Part shown: piece by piece, positions 16,544 to 25,467 of the stretch
Numbering within the stretch: the stretch's first letter is position 1
Layout of the letters: each line of letters opens with the position of its first letter
From: a virus
DNA: 64,000 nt
IMG/VR virus record: IMGVR_UViG_3300020182_002648
Span: 82,810-146,809 of that record
Strand: one strand, 5' to 3'
The notes under the pieces: generated by a model
Seen by the model: only the letters and a program-made list of their open reading frames with translations
Databases searched by the model: none
What the model was told of the DNA's origin: nothing
Made by a program: the position numbers and the translations under genes

Positions 16544-17462
16544 CTTTACAACAACTCCACTTACATTTGGTGTAGTTGTTGGCTCTGATCTTGAATAATG
16601 TCTTATTGTCCAGTATATTTCCGATAGGCTTCTCTAAAGTATTTGCACAACACATAAAATAATCTCCATTTCCGTTTATTATAATATACTCCTTACCGAC
16701 AGAGCAAGTCCATCCCTCGAATGAAATGCCCTCTCTGTACAGATCATTTGTATCATGAGTTTTAATTGTACCGTCTTGGTATGTTACTTCGTACTCTTCA
16801 TGGAACATGGCATGCTCATTAACAAAATCGCTATACATGTCAGTGGTGCTTCGATAGTCAATGTAGCTATGAATAAATTCTATCTTGTTCTTGTATGGTC
16901 GCGTCAACATCTGCTTACTGTTGTCTATGATGTCATTCTTACTCTCTTCATCATGCTCCAACATCACATCTACCTTGCCTAACATCCCTGCATTATCAAT
17001 CATATCAATTTTATCTATAAACTTCTTAAAGTCCTTGGTGTATTTATGATGATATGATACGTTTATATCTAACTTGTTGTCTTTATGATCGTCAATCAAT
17101 TCCTGTATATATCCATGGCCTACTGACAGGTTTGTTTGTAATTCAACAATAACAGATTTGTTCATGTTGAATATAAATTTGATCACATCTCTGCATTTAG
17201 GGTGTGTTGTAGGTTCTCCGCCATGGAAGTATATCCGGAAGTTTGTGTGATCTATGCAGTCAATCGCCGAGGTGATTGTATTTTCAATATCATCTATATT
17301 GTAGTGATGACCGTATTTCCAGTGACAATACTCGCAGTCATAATTACAGTAATCTGTTATACGTAATTGGAATTCATAGTAAGGTTCATCAAACTTATGT
17401 ACTCCTTGTTGAGTATTACCTCCTCGGTCGGCTTTTATATTATAATCTTTTGGTATAATCAT
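16515..17462 (-). CDS. Radical SAM protein with C-terminal Cys cluster, 315 aa
   Basis: Radical S-adenosylmethionine enzyme: the CNYDCEYC motif (Cys 39, 43, 46) binds the 4Fe-4S cluster, and FRIYFHGGEPTTHP holds the SAM-binding GGE. The C-terminal 70 residues contain six Cys (TCSVG, MCCAN, KCKWSCCKG), as in SPASM/twitch enzymes with extra clusters. Such enzymes modify peptides or sugars by radical chemistry. Substrate unknown. Confidence 0.85.
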   Translation of the reverse strand: MIIPKDYNIKADRGGNTQQGVHKFDEPYYEFQLRITDYCNYDCEYCHWKYGHHYNIDDIENTITSAIDCIDHTNFRIYFHGGEPTTHPKCRDVIKFIFNMNKSVIVELQTNLSVGHGYIQELIDDHKDNKLDINVSYHHKYTKDFKKFIDKIDMIDNAGMLGKVDVMLEHDEESKNDIIDNSKQMLTRPYKNKIEFIHSYIDYRSTTDMYSDFVNEHAMFHEEYEVTYQDGTIKTHDTNDLYREGISFEGWTCSVGKEYIIINGNGDYFMCCANTLEKPIGNILDNKTLFKIRANNYTKCKWSCCKGEFYIPKKK

Positions 17463-17472
17463 AACAATCCTC

Positions 17473-18219
17473 TCACATTAAAAAGCATTTATCGTGATTA
17501 CATATACCGGTATGGTTCTTCCGGTGACAACAGTTATATAGACTTAAATCAGGAGCGTACAGGAAGTACACGCCAGTATACAAGCAAGGCTTGCCTCTAG
17601 GAGAATGACCCTCCCATAGTTTAGATCGATCTGTTCCTAGTCTTTCAACTTCCTCAAAATTAATTACCTTTTGCCAAGCCGGAGATCGTTTCAATCGATT
17701 ATAATCCTTCAATGACTCACCAGACACACCATCACCAAAGTCTGCCACCGGTGTCAAGTATGTATTTTTAACATGTTCTTTAACTTTCATATAATACTCA
17801 ATCGCACCTCTGTTGGTGTACATGACGTCGACTATTCGTATGTCAAGATTTGTTGGTATGTTTATATCATCTAGAGCTATTTGCGTGGGATGTATTGATA
17901 CTTGTAATGTTACTGGTTCAGTTATCTTACTCAGAACCCTTTGGCTCTTGTTCGATAAATTTGTTTGTATGACGAATGGTATTTTATGTTTATTGAATGT
18001 ACGTATTATATACTCTATGTGCTGGTGTAGGAACGGCTCTCCACCGAATACAAATATTTCTACTCCTGGGTATGTCTCACCTAACATTATTATAAATTCC
18101 TCTAACCGTGTCTTATCTAGCACCGGTTTTATTGATGGATCGAGATTTGTACAGTACGTACAACTATAATTGCACAACATAGTGACCTCCCATTCCACCA
18201 TTGTTGGAATTTTATTCAT
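17473..18219 (-). CDS. Radical SAM protein, 248 aa
   Basis: CNYSCTYC (Cys 16, 20, 23) is the cluster motif and EIFVFGGEPFLH the SAM-binding strand. The short C-terminus has a Cys group (YNCCHRKNHTGICNHDKC) that could hold an auxiliary cluster. Shorter than its relatives in this operon. Lies 10 bases after gene 17462 on the plus-strand scale and 8 bases before 18228. Confidence 0.83.
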   Translation of the reverse strand: MNKIPTMVEWEVTMLCNYSCTYCTNLDPSIKPVLDKTRLEEFIIMLGETYPGVEIFVFGGEPFLHQHIEYIIRTFNKHKIPFVIQTNLSNKSQRVLSKITEPVTLQVSIHPTQIALDDINIPTNLDIRIVDVMYTNRGAIEYYMKVKEHVKNTYLTPVADFGDGVSGESLKDYNRLKRSPAWQKVINFEEVERLGTDRSKLWEGHSPRGKPCLYTGVYFLYAPDLSLYNCCHRKNHTGICNHDKCFLM

Positions 18220-18227
18220 TACACTTA

Positions 18228-19016
18228 TTATAATATAATTTCGCGACGTTTTCCACTCAACATTATATTAAACTTTCTCACGTCAATGTCATATATTCTA
18301 TCATATGATTCCTTGGGAACATCTGTACCACCGTCTATCCATATGGAATTATCTATCCGAGGTGATAGTTGATACCGGGAGAGTTTTGGGTACTTGATTT
18401 GCGTCCTATCATCACTTATAAAAAAATCATCAGTATCAATATCAGTAAAGCTAACGCACGGTTTATACTGTTCTGAAGTAAATTCGAATGACTCTTTCAT
18501 GTTGTTACGAATAAGTTCAGGGTTACTGGAAACCAATTCCGGTTCCGATAACTCAATATACTCTTTATATAATGTTTTCTGTAACTCAATATCAGTACTA
18601 TCCAATAGATTATCCAATTGAAAATCAATAACTTGTCTCATCACAGATTTGAGTAGTTTGGTTGCTAGCGGTACCCCACCAATCACTGATACTAAGTCTT
18701 CCTCACGCATAACACGCCAACCAGTGGTCAACAATTCGATCCCTATATAGTTTGTAGTGTCAAACACGACCTCTGGTAATATATCATGTTTATTAGACTT
18801 TAAAATGCCTGGCATCCAGTTGATCATATCATACTTTGGCCAGATTACATTCTTATTATATATTTTTAAGAAATTTTCCGTCACTGTATCAAAATAACAT
18901 TCAAATAGAATACCGCTTTCCGGTAACGGGTTGCCTTTTGGTAAGGTTTCACGTGGTACTGATTTTATTCTATTGGCTGTAAGCTCTTCATTCAGCTGTA
19001 TTATATCGATATTCAT
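18228..19016 (-). CDS. Hypothetical protein of glycan operon, 262 aa
   Basis: Not recognised. Soluble, mixed alpha/beta, no obvious metal or nucleotide motif (MNIDIIQLNEELTANRIKSV). It sits between a radical SAM gene and a fucosyltransferase-like gene, so a role in the same pathway is inferred from position only. It has its own late promoter box 6 bases before the start. Confidence 0.65.
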   Translation of the reverse strand: MNIDIIQLNEELTANRIKSVPRETLPKGNPLPESGILFECYFDTVTENFLKIYNKNVIWPKYDMINWMPGILKSNKHDILPEVVFDTTNYIGIELLTTGWRVMREEDLVSVIGGVPLATKLLKSVMRQVIDFQLDNLLDSTDIELQKTLYKEYIELSEPELVSSNPELIRNNMKESFEFTSEQYKPCVSFTDIDTDDFFISDDRTQIKYPKLSRYQLSPRIDNSIWIDGGTDVPKESYDRIYDIDVRKFNIMLSGKRREIIL

Positions 19017-19022
19017 ATATAT

Positions 19023-19030
19023 TATTTATT
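19023..19030 (-). promoter_or_regulatory. T4-type late promoter box inside glycan operon
   Basis: AATAAATA, 6 bases before the ATG at 19016. Would let the downstream half of the operon be expressed late. Confidence 0.5.
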
Positions 19031-19838
19031 CTCTAGCATTCATTATAACAATTTTATCAAGGCTATCAGCATATTTGGCGATCAACGCAGAGTATTCTCC
19101 TTGTGTTGGTATGAATATGTCTCCTGACAGCATGTCTAACAAGTCACTATCAGCATCACTTGAACGGAATTGAGTTTTTATGCCACGACATGTGAAGACA
19201 TCACCTACCATATACATCTCATCAACAATCTCATCTAGATGTACCTCTACTTGCGAATCTCTAGTCCCGAGATCTTCGTGTGTTCCGGAATATATTGTAA
19301 TACTATCGCAATCAAGCTCGATCAATATATCAGCAATTTCATGAAATTTCTTAATTGGTGTGTACATTCTCCATTCTTTACCTACATGTCTAGAGATGCT
19401 CAGAACATCACCTGTTCTCAGATGTAACTGAGCAATGGTATCAGGGGAGCTCAATCTACTCTCTATTAAATTAAAGAATTTACGCTCTCTCGTGTCTATA
19501 TTATCACTTATATCAATTGACTGTATGAACATAGATAACAAACTCCCAGGGAAAGCATCTACCATCCACTCTAGATCACTCATCGAATTACAATGAGTGG
19601 CATAATTATAAAAATCACCCAACCTGTAGAGGTATCTCTCATCATCAACCGCGTGACAGCCAGTAAACCGGTCTAGATCAGGTGCTCTAGAGCTCTCATC
19701 AGAGCATGTATGTATTGTGTCTGTATATATTATTGAGAATAATTTTGCCCTCATGTTAAAGTTCATTGATCTTCGCTCCGGAGCATACTTTATGTTAGAG
19801 TTTAAATACATACTATCCTTAAGTTGTGCCCGGGTCAT
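19026..19838 (-). CDS. Fucosyltransferase-like protein, 270 aa
   Basis: Resembles the O-/alpha-fucosyltransferase superfamily (GT-B fold): IAQLHLRTGDVL corresponds to the family's HxRxGD nucleotide-sugar motif, and the C-terminal SSDADSDLLDMLSGDIFIP plus TQGEYSALIAKYAD matches the donor-binding end. Overlaps the radical SAM gene by ATGA. The sugar moved cannot be fixed from sequence. Confidence 0.6.
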   Translation of the reverse strand: MTRAQLKDSMYLNSNIKYAPERRSMNFNMRAKLFSIIYTDTIHTCSDESSRAPDLDRFTGCHAVDDERYLYRLGDFYNYATHCNSMSDLEWMVDAFPGSLLSMFIQSIDISDNIDTRERKFFNLIESRLSSPDTIAQLHLRTGDVLSISRHVGKEWRMYTPIKKFHEIADILIELDCDSITIYSGTHEDLGTRDSQVEVHLDEIVDEMYMVGDVFTCRGIKTQFRSSDADSDLLDMLSGDIFIPTQGEYSALIAKYADSLDKIVIMNARE

Positions 19839-20785
19839 TGTTTCTTCTCTTTGTATATTTTTAGCAGACCGTCACAGTTACATGAAGCGTGTGGACATTT
19901 CACTGGACAAACCCGGGTTATATTTTTAAAGAAATATATATCTCTCACTAGATCCACTGGCTCATCAAAACATACCCTATGTGCGATTCCATCATATGAT
20001 ATCTCATAATTATTATTCCAGCAATCCCAGTCCTTGAAGTTAGTAAATTTGTTTTCAAATATATTATAATCATTGTACATCTGCTTGTCTCCGGTTGCCG
20101 TCTCGAATGTAAAGTAATCCGGGTAATCCTTAAATCGTTGAAATTCACTATAAAACTCTTGATTGTATTCTTCTAGCTTATGTACATCTCCTTCTGCATA
20201 TAAAAAGTGAGGATGTATCACAACTTGATCGCCATATTTTTCGATCTCATCGACAAATTTATGAGTCTTGTTCCATAGACTCTTATTTGGTGATAGCATT
20301 ACATTTATCTTCACTCGGAATTTCCTTCGGGTAGCGATCTCAATATTATCTAGTAGTTTCTTGAAGTTCTCGCCATACCGAGATTCATACTCAGGGTGAA
20401 AGCTGAACAGGAAATACAATCGCTCGTGAAACTGATGCTGCTCAAATATACTAGATCGTTGTGAACCGTTTGTAGTTATATACAATCTACCATCTTGATG
20501 TGTAGTGACTGCATCCAGGCACCGGTTTACAAGCTCATCATAATGTGGATGGATTGTCGGTTCTCCTCCTAATAATCCTAGAAACACTGGTAAGCTACTT
20601 CTAGCAATATTATTTATCACTAACTTTTGCTTGAACCACTTATCTCTTCGTCCCCACTCTTCGCCATAATCTTTCATCGCATAACAATATGTACACTTGA
20701 AGTTACACTGAGTGCTAACATCCCAATGAATATATAACCGCTGCACCTTGTGCTTTGTGTCGTATTGCTTTACATAATTATTCAT
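19835..20785 (-). CDS. Radical SAM/SPASM-like protein, 316 aa
   Basis: Cluster motif CNFKCTYC (Cys 27, 31, 34); GGEPTIHP SAM-binding motif. C-terminal Cys set: DCWNN, RVCFDE, then CPVKCPHASCNC, as expected for SPASM auxiliary iron-sulfur sites. Closely related in layout to the next radical SAM gene (21722-20778), with which it overlaps by 8 bases, suggesting tandem duplication. Confidence 0.87.
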   Translation of the reverse strand: MNNYVKQYDTKHKVQRLYIHWDVSTQCNFKCTYCYAMKDYGEEWGRRDKWFKQKLVINNIARSSLPVFLGLLGGEPTIHPHYDELVNRCLDAVTTHQDGRLYITTNGSQRSSIFEQHQFHERLYFLFSFHPEYESRYGENFKKLLDNIEIATRRKFRVKINVMLSPNKSLWNKTHKFVDEIEKYGDQVVIHPHFLYAEGDVHKLEEYNQEFYSEFQRFKDYPDYFTFETATGDKQMYNDYNIFENKFTNFKDWDCWNNNYEISYDGIAHRVCFDEPVDLVRDIYFFKNITRVCPVKCPHASCNCDGLLKIYKEKKQ

Positions 20786-21722
20786 GTTTATAAAAGTTAT
20801 AACAATCAGTACATGGGCAACCAGTAGTCAGAGGACAGGTAACACATTCACTTATGTTTTTATTATTTAATAGTAATGGCTCACCGGTGCAACCATTACG
20901 AATCGATCCGTCTGGTTGTATATCCCAAAACGTAGCCTTGCACGACCATCCATAGAAGATATCTAATTCCTTCAATCGGACGTTATAATCGTCTATAATT
21001 GTTGTGTTGTTATCCTTGTCAGTAAACTTAACATCCTGAGATCTAAATAGAGATACACCATACCTCTGTTCAGTATCTCTTAAGAATATATTAAACTCAT
21101 CCACGAACTCATCAGTGTACTCTTCATTCCATACATCACTAACAGAGCTCAGCATTTGAAGCCCTATAGGTACTCCATGGTCAAGTAGATCGATGATAAC
21201 TGCCTTTATCTCACGCCACATCTTTTCATATATATTAATATTACATACATACGATACATGCTTAAACTTGTTCACCCCCACGCTAGTCTCCACAAACTTA
21301 TCTTTAGATTTTTCATATTGAGGATGATATGAGCCGTTGATCTTAAGTTTGTTAAACTGCTGTTGATCGTACTTTGAGTACCACTCTATACTTCTAACCA
21401 TATTTGTGTGTAGGTTTATCTCATTACATTTATTATTCATGCATAGAGATTTTATGATTATATCTATATCATCATGAAGAGTTGGTTCTCCACCTAATAG
21501 ATCCATATTAAATTTTGGTATTGTCTTGAGAGATACCCGCTTTAAAACATTAACGTAAGCAGTTTTATTTCCTGTGGGTTCAACTTTGTTTAGACTCTTC
21601 TTGAAATAACAATAGTCACACCTGTATTGACATTGTGTATTGATATGCCACTTTAAGAATATCGTATCATGATCCTCTCTTCCGGAAGTGATATAATTAT
21701 TCTTCATAGAATCTAGTATCAT
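20778..21722 (-). CDS. Radical SAM/SPASM-like protein, 314 aa
   Basis: Cluster motif CQYRCDYC (Cys 31, 35, 38 from the first Met) and GGEPTLHD. C-terminal Cys-rich tail SECVTCPLTTGCPCTDC. A second start at 21707 (MKNNYITSG) is equally possible. Probably a paralogue of gene 20785-19835; the pair may act on successive positions of one substrate. Confidence 0.86.
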   Translation of the reverse strand: MILDSMKNNYITSGREDHDTIFLKWHINTQCQYRCDYCYFKKSLNKVEPTGNKTAYVNVLKRVSLKTIPKFNMDLLGGEPTLHDDIDIIIKSLCMNNKCNEINLHTNMVRSIEWYSKYDQQQFNKLKINGSYHPQYEKSKDKFVETSVGVNKFKHVSYVCNINIYEKMWREIKAVIIDLLDHGVPIGLQMLSSVSDVWNEEYTDEFVDEFNIFLRDTEQRYGVSLFRSQDVKFTDKDNNTTIIDDYNVRLKELDIFYGWSCKATFWDIQPDGSIRNGCTGEPLLLNNKNISECVTCPLTTGCPCTDCYNFYKHE

Positions 21723-22356
21723 TATTAAGTTCAGGTACGCTTATGTTGTCCATCCCATCAGTAGTCTGTACCCATTTCTGTTCAGCTATATATTTAAAAC
21801 TACATCCAATCTCTGCTAACATTCCTAGCAAGTGGTAGTCATTTCTTATATTATTACCACGTGGTACTTGATCTATCAGGTTGTTCTTAAATATGATCTG
21901 ACCTAATTGAAAATACTCATCATCAAAGACGTTAAAGAACTCACTCAAGTTAGTGAGAGACTGATACTTGCGATTTTTCCGCATCATCTTATATGCACAA
22001 ACCGGGCCGTAATATTCAATTTCCGGTTCAGAAATATACTCGATATACAGTACATCAGAATCATATACTATGTTGTCAAAAAAATTACTTCTAATATAAT
22101 CATCATCTTCCAGAATATAGACATATTCCCCTCCGGATTGATCATATAACAGCTGATATATATCGGATATATCGATCGATGTTTGATAGTTATATCGAAT
22201 CTGTACCTGAGCGCTATGTATTTCGGTTATATCTTTACTGTCATTGTTAACTATGATTTCGATCGGATAATCTGGTAGATTATTGAGTATACTATTTATT
22301 GATCGTTTAAATAGTTCCGGGCGATTGTGTGTTGGTATTAATATCGATAACTTCAC
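21697..22356 (-). CDS. GT2 family glycosyltransferase, 219 aa
   Basis: GT-A glycosyltransferase family 2: MKLSILIPTHNRPELFKRSI start, IIVNNDSKD, and YILEDDDYIRSNFF containing the metal-binding DDD. Overlaps neighbours on both sides. Likely adds a sugar in the glycan made by this operon. Confidence 0.85.
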   Translation of the reverse strand: MKLSILIPTHNRPELFKRSINSILNNLPDYPIEIIVNNDSKDITEIHSAQVQIRYNYQTSIDISDIYQLLYDQSGGEYVYILEDDDYIRSNFFDNIVYDSDVLYIEYISEPEIEYYGPVCAYKMMRKNRKYQSLTNLSEFFNVFDDEYFQLGQIIFKNNLIDQVPRGNNIRNDYHLLGMLAEIGCSFKYIAEQKWVQTTDGMDNISVPELNNDTRFYEE

Positions 22357-23300
22357 GTTGCTTCTAGTATATTGATGATATCATCGCTCTCGGACAATCG
22401 AATACTATCAAAATCACTTTCGATATCCAGCATGCGATTCTTCAATCCAGTATCATGGTCAAGGTAATCATTGTCAATATTATGATAGATTACATCTCGG
22501 TCATAATGTTTACATTCTGCTGGGAGTCGAGGGCTACCATCAAACATCCCTCGTGTAGGTGTGTATATATAAGTGTTGAATCGACTGAACATATCTTGTA
22601 GAGGAGGTACAGTAAACTCAAACCGGTCATCTGGAATACTTCTGCATTGTTCTGTTATCACAACATATTTCTCAAACTCATAACTATCAGCCACCTGTAA
22701 CAAGTCAGTATCTGAGATTTGTCTGCAGTTGATAGTAGCGTATATCAACCCAGTTGATTCTGTACATGTGTCAACTTGCTTCAATATGTCGAAGTTTATT
22801 TTCTTCTTGTAATTTATACTCAACTTAGTATCCTCTGGATTGCACAGATCATACACTCGATCATCTTGCAAAATAGTCACATCATACGGTACATCATACA
22901 GTGTATCAAACCGCGAGCATTTGAAGGAATACACGCGATCAAAAATCAACTTCGTGCCTTGTCGCTTCAATCTGTGCAAATCACCATCTACAAATAGAAT
23001 ATTATTGCCTTTGATAAACCTCGGTAGATTTGTGAAGTAGGTAGAGTTCTTAATTGAATCTAACTGATCATCGCTCAAGCTATACTTACGTGTTATCACT
23101 AGTTTAAATTCATCCCAACATTTAAACGTGTCACCGAACAGTATACATACATTAAGCTTGGTTGATAGTATCACGAAGTAATCGATTATTTCGAAAACAT
23201 GACCTGATATTCGATGTGGTTGATCTGGGTACCAGGTCATCGATAAACATATATCATACTTCCGATCAAGTATGGTCATGTCACTCATCATACATCCCAT
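22353..23300 (-). CDS. Possible GT-B glycosyltransferase, 315 aa
   Basis: Weakly recognised. The C-terminal stretch YTPTRGMFDGSPRLPAECKHY resembles the donor-binding half of GT-B enzymes (FDxSPRxxxEC pattern). The N-terminal half has no clear motif. An alternative start lies at 23288 (MSDMTILDRK). Position between a GT2 and a radical SAM gene supports a glycan role. Confidence 0.5.
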   Translation of the reverse strand: MGCMMSDMTILDRKYDICLSMTWYPDQPHRISGHVFEIIDYFVILSTKLNVCILFGDTFKCWDEFKLVITRKYSLSDDQLDSIKNSTYFTNLPRFIKGNNILFVDGDLHRLKRQGTKLIFDRVYSFKCSRFDTLYDVPYDVTILQDDRVYDLCNPEDTKLSINYKKKINFDILKQVDTCTESTGLIYATINCRQISDTDLLQVADSYEFEKYVVITEQCRSIPDDRFEFTVPPLQDMFSRFNTYIYTPTRGMFDGSPRLPAECKHYDRDVIYHNIDNDYLDHDTGLKNRMLDIESDFDSIRLSESDDIINILEAT

Positions 23301-24312
23301 GACGATAATGATTCACGTCTGTGATCTTCTCACCTGGCTCAGGATTCGGCTTGCATGCGGTCACTTGCTTCTCGATACCATCACATATGTTATAATACTT
23401 ACAACTCATACACTCAACTGGCTTGACGTAATCCTCTTCACGTGGTTTACGCGCTGCATCATAAGCCATGTCTATCTTCTCTTCATGACTGTACTGTTTT
23501 GATACGTCAACACTGTAATCATAAATCTCTTTGTTCCAATCATATCTATCATAAATATGTTGATATTGATTGCATACATACTTCTCATATCCTTTCATGT
23601 AACAATAGGGTGTGTATCTAACGTTTATATATCGTACGTGATGCTTTATGTTATCGATACAAATTTTAATATTGTCCGTTACCTCCGTATAATCTATAGC
23701 ATCCGCAAACTTGTTATTTACCCAATAATTTAGAGTCAAGAAATTAACTTCTAATGGGTTTAACCTTTTGATAACCTCGTGATAACTCTTGAGACCTTCA
23801 CAATTTCTTTGATACACTGTACAGTTTACTCTCACTACCATGTCATGAGCATGAGCTAGTTCGATTGCCTGGTTAATCTTCTTCCAGGCACCCTTCCGGC
23901 GGACAATCTCATCATGGCTTTCCTCATCATATCCATGAACACTGAACATTATCTCTTTGAGTCCGCGCTCCTTGCTCTTCAATAAGAATTTCTCACGAGC
24001 AAATGCCCATCCATTACTCAATGTACTTATGTTACTGAATCTTGTATTACAGTAATCTAGTATATCAAACCATTGCTTATGCACGCTGCTCTCTCCGCCA
24101 GATAAATCAACCTCGTCAATACCGTATTTGTGGAGTATATCTATACGTCTCTTTATTTCATCAAAATCTGTCACTTGATCGAGCATGCCTTGGTAATAAC
24201 AAAACTCACAGTCATAATTACAGAACGTACCAGTGTCCAGCTTGGCACGGTTACATCTAGGAGTGGTATAATCTTTTCGTAGTAGTACGGTGCTGAACTT
24301 GTTGCAATTCAC
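23281..24312 (-). CDS. Radical SAM/SPASM protein, first gene of operon, 343 aa, GTG start
   Basis: Cluster motif CNYDCEFC (Cys 31, 35, 38), DLSGGESSVH as SAM-binding motif, and C-terminal CMSCKYYNICDG with further Cys, a SPASM-type end. The initiation codon is GTG, chosen because it lies 5 bases after a consensus TATAAT box; the encoded protein start (MNCNKFSTVLLRK) also fits the domain. It heads the operon reading to 10355. Confidence 0.87.
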   Translation of the reverse strand: MNCNKFSTVLLRKDYTTPRCNRAKLDTGTFCNYDCEFCYYQGMLDQVTDFDEIKRRIDILHKYGIDEVDLSGGESSVHKQWFDILDYCNTRFSNISTLSNGWAFAREKFLLKSKERGLKEIMFSVHGYDEESHDEIVRRKGAWKKINQAIELAHAHDMVVRVNCTVYQRNCEGLKSYHEVIKRLNPLEVNFLTLNYWVNNKFADAIDYTEVTDNIKICIDNIKHHVRYINVRYTPYCYMKGYEKYVCNQYQHIYDRYDWNKEIYDYSVDVSKQYSHEEKIDMAYDAARKPREEDYVKPVECMSCKYYNICDGIEKQVTACKPNPEPGEKITDVNHYRHGMYDE

Positions 24313-24317
24313 ACTAT

Positions 24318-24346
24318 ATTATATACTACCTGACTACAATTTGCAA
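24318..24346 (-). promoter_or_regulatory. Sigma70-like promoter of the glycan operon
   Basis: TTGCAA (24346-24341), 17-base spacer, TATAAT (24323-24318), 5 bases to the GTG at 24312. The only strong promoter for about 14 kb. Confidence 0.72.
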
Positions 24347-25465
24347 TCAGTCTTTCAATGATGTGATTCGATCTTCTATAACATCAATCCATGTACGATC
24401 AACCACCTTAATTTCACAGTCCGGGTTGTCATGGAGATCTATTTTTTGTTCATCGGTAAGTTCATCAGAGATTGTGAAGGTTTCACCTTGATATATATCA
24501 AGCAGCTCTTGCAATTGTTCCGGTTCGTTTACCTCACTGAGTATATTGATCAATTGTTGTAATTCAAAATTCATTTCAGATGGATCGATATCAATTTCCT
24601 CTTCCACGAACTCTGGTTCAAGTCCCTTGTTTAGTGTTTCATCCATCATGATGTCATCATCAACCAACTGTTTGATAGTGTCTCCGGATTCAATAATTGA
24701 TATCATCAATTCATTATTAGGCCCCGGTAACAGTAAACTGGGCCAAAATCTGAACAACTCCTGGAATGTATTGTATTGTGTTAGGTCAGTTTCCTGTGGT
24801 ATGTCTCTGAACATCTGCTTGATAGTGTCAATGTCTGCTAAATCGTCCTCACTTGTTTGCGCTTGCTTTGCTTCCTCTTCCAGTTGATCGAGCTCAACAA
24901 AGGCATCCTCGCGTTTGGTTCTGATCAGGTTCATGTATTCCTCCCTCATGCAGTGCAGGTCATCATCACACGCACAAGCTAAATCATGTATGTTATCAAA
25001 CTTCAAATTCATTGATTTGAGCGTGTACCACACATCAAATGTTTCCGGGTCTTGTACATTGGTTCTAGTGTGAAGTATCACATCTTCTACATGCTGATTA
25101 TCACACTTGACATGCTTAGAATCACAACAGCATTGTATTTCATCCTTCATCTTCTGTATGGTTTCCAATGTTCGGTCATGGTCGTAACCACCGTCATCAT
25201 CCACGAACACTGACATTATGCCAACATTATCAACCGCATGCACCACGAATTTTTCTGCAAATATATCCCACATCACGATTTGACTCGTGTCAACATCAGG
25301 TATGTCAGTGGTATCGATCGCTTCACAGCAGTAACAATCCTCATGATGAGGCCACATTGTGTAAAATCTATTGGAACCGAAATTGTCTTGATCGTCTTGA
25401 TATATCTCCAAGCGTATCACACTGTCAAGCATTGCTTGTTTAATTTTTTCTATTAGTATCGACAT
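24347..25465 (-). CDS. Hypothetical acidic protein, 372 aa
   Basis: Not recognised. Strongly acidic, with a Cys-rich N-terminal half (CYCCEA, CCCDSKHVKC) that could bind metal, and a helical Glu/Asp-rich C-terminal half. It starts 2 bases after the tail-protein gene 27015-25468 and probably shares its transcript, so a tail-fibre assembly or attachment role is possible but unproven. Confidence 0.7.
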   Translation of the reverse strand: MSILIEKIKQAMLDSVIRLEIYQDDQDNFGSNRFYTMWPHHEDCYCCEAIDTTDIPDVDTSQIVMWDIFAEKFVVHAVDNVGIMSVFVDDDGGYDHDRTLETIQKMKDEIQCCCDSKHVKCDNQHVEDVILHTRTNVQDPETFDVWYTLKSMNLKFDNIHDLACACDDDLHCMREEYMNLIRTKREDAFVELDQLEEEAKQAQTSEDDLADIDTIKQMFRDIPQETDLTQYNTFQELFRFWPSLLLPGPNNELMISIIESGDTIKQLVDDDIMMDETLNKGLEPEFVEEEIDIDPSEMNFELQQLINILSEVNEPEQLQELLDIYQGETFTISDELTDEQKIDLHDNPDCEIKVVDRTWIDVIEDRITSLKD

Positions 25466-25467
25466 GA

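Noticed and set aside
24546-24887. Plus-strand frame opposite the acidic 372-residue gene
   Set aside because: Ser-rich mirror of an acidic coding region with no initiation signal.
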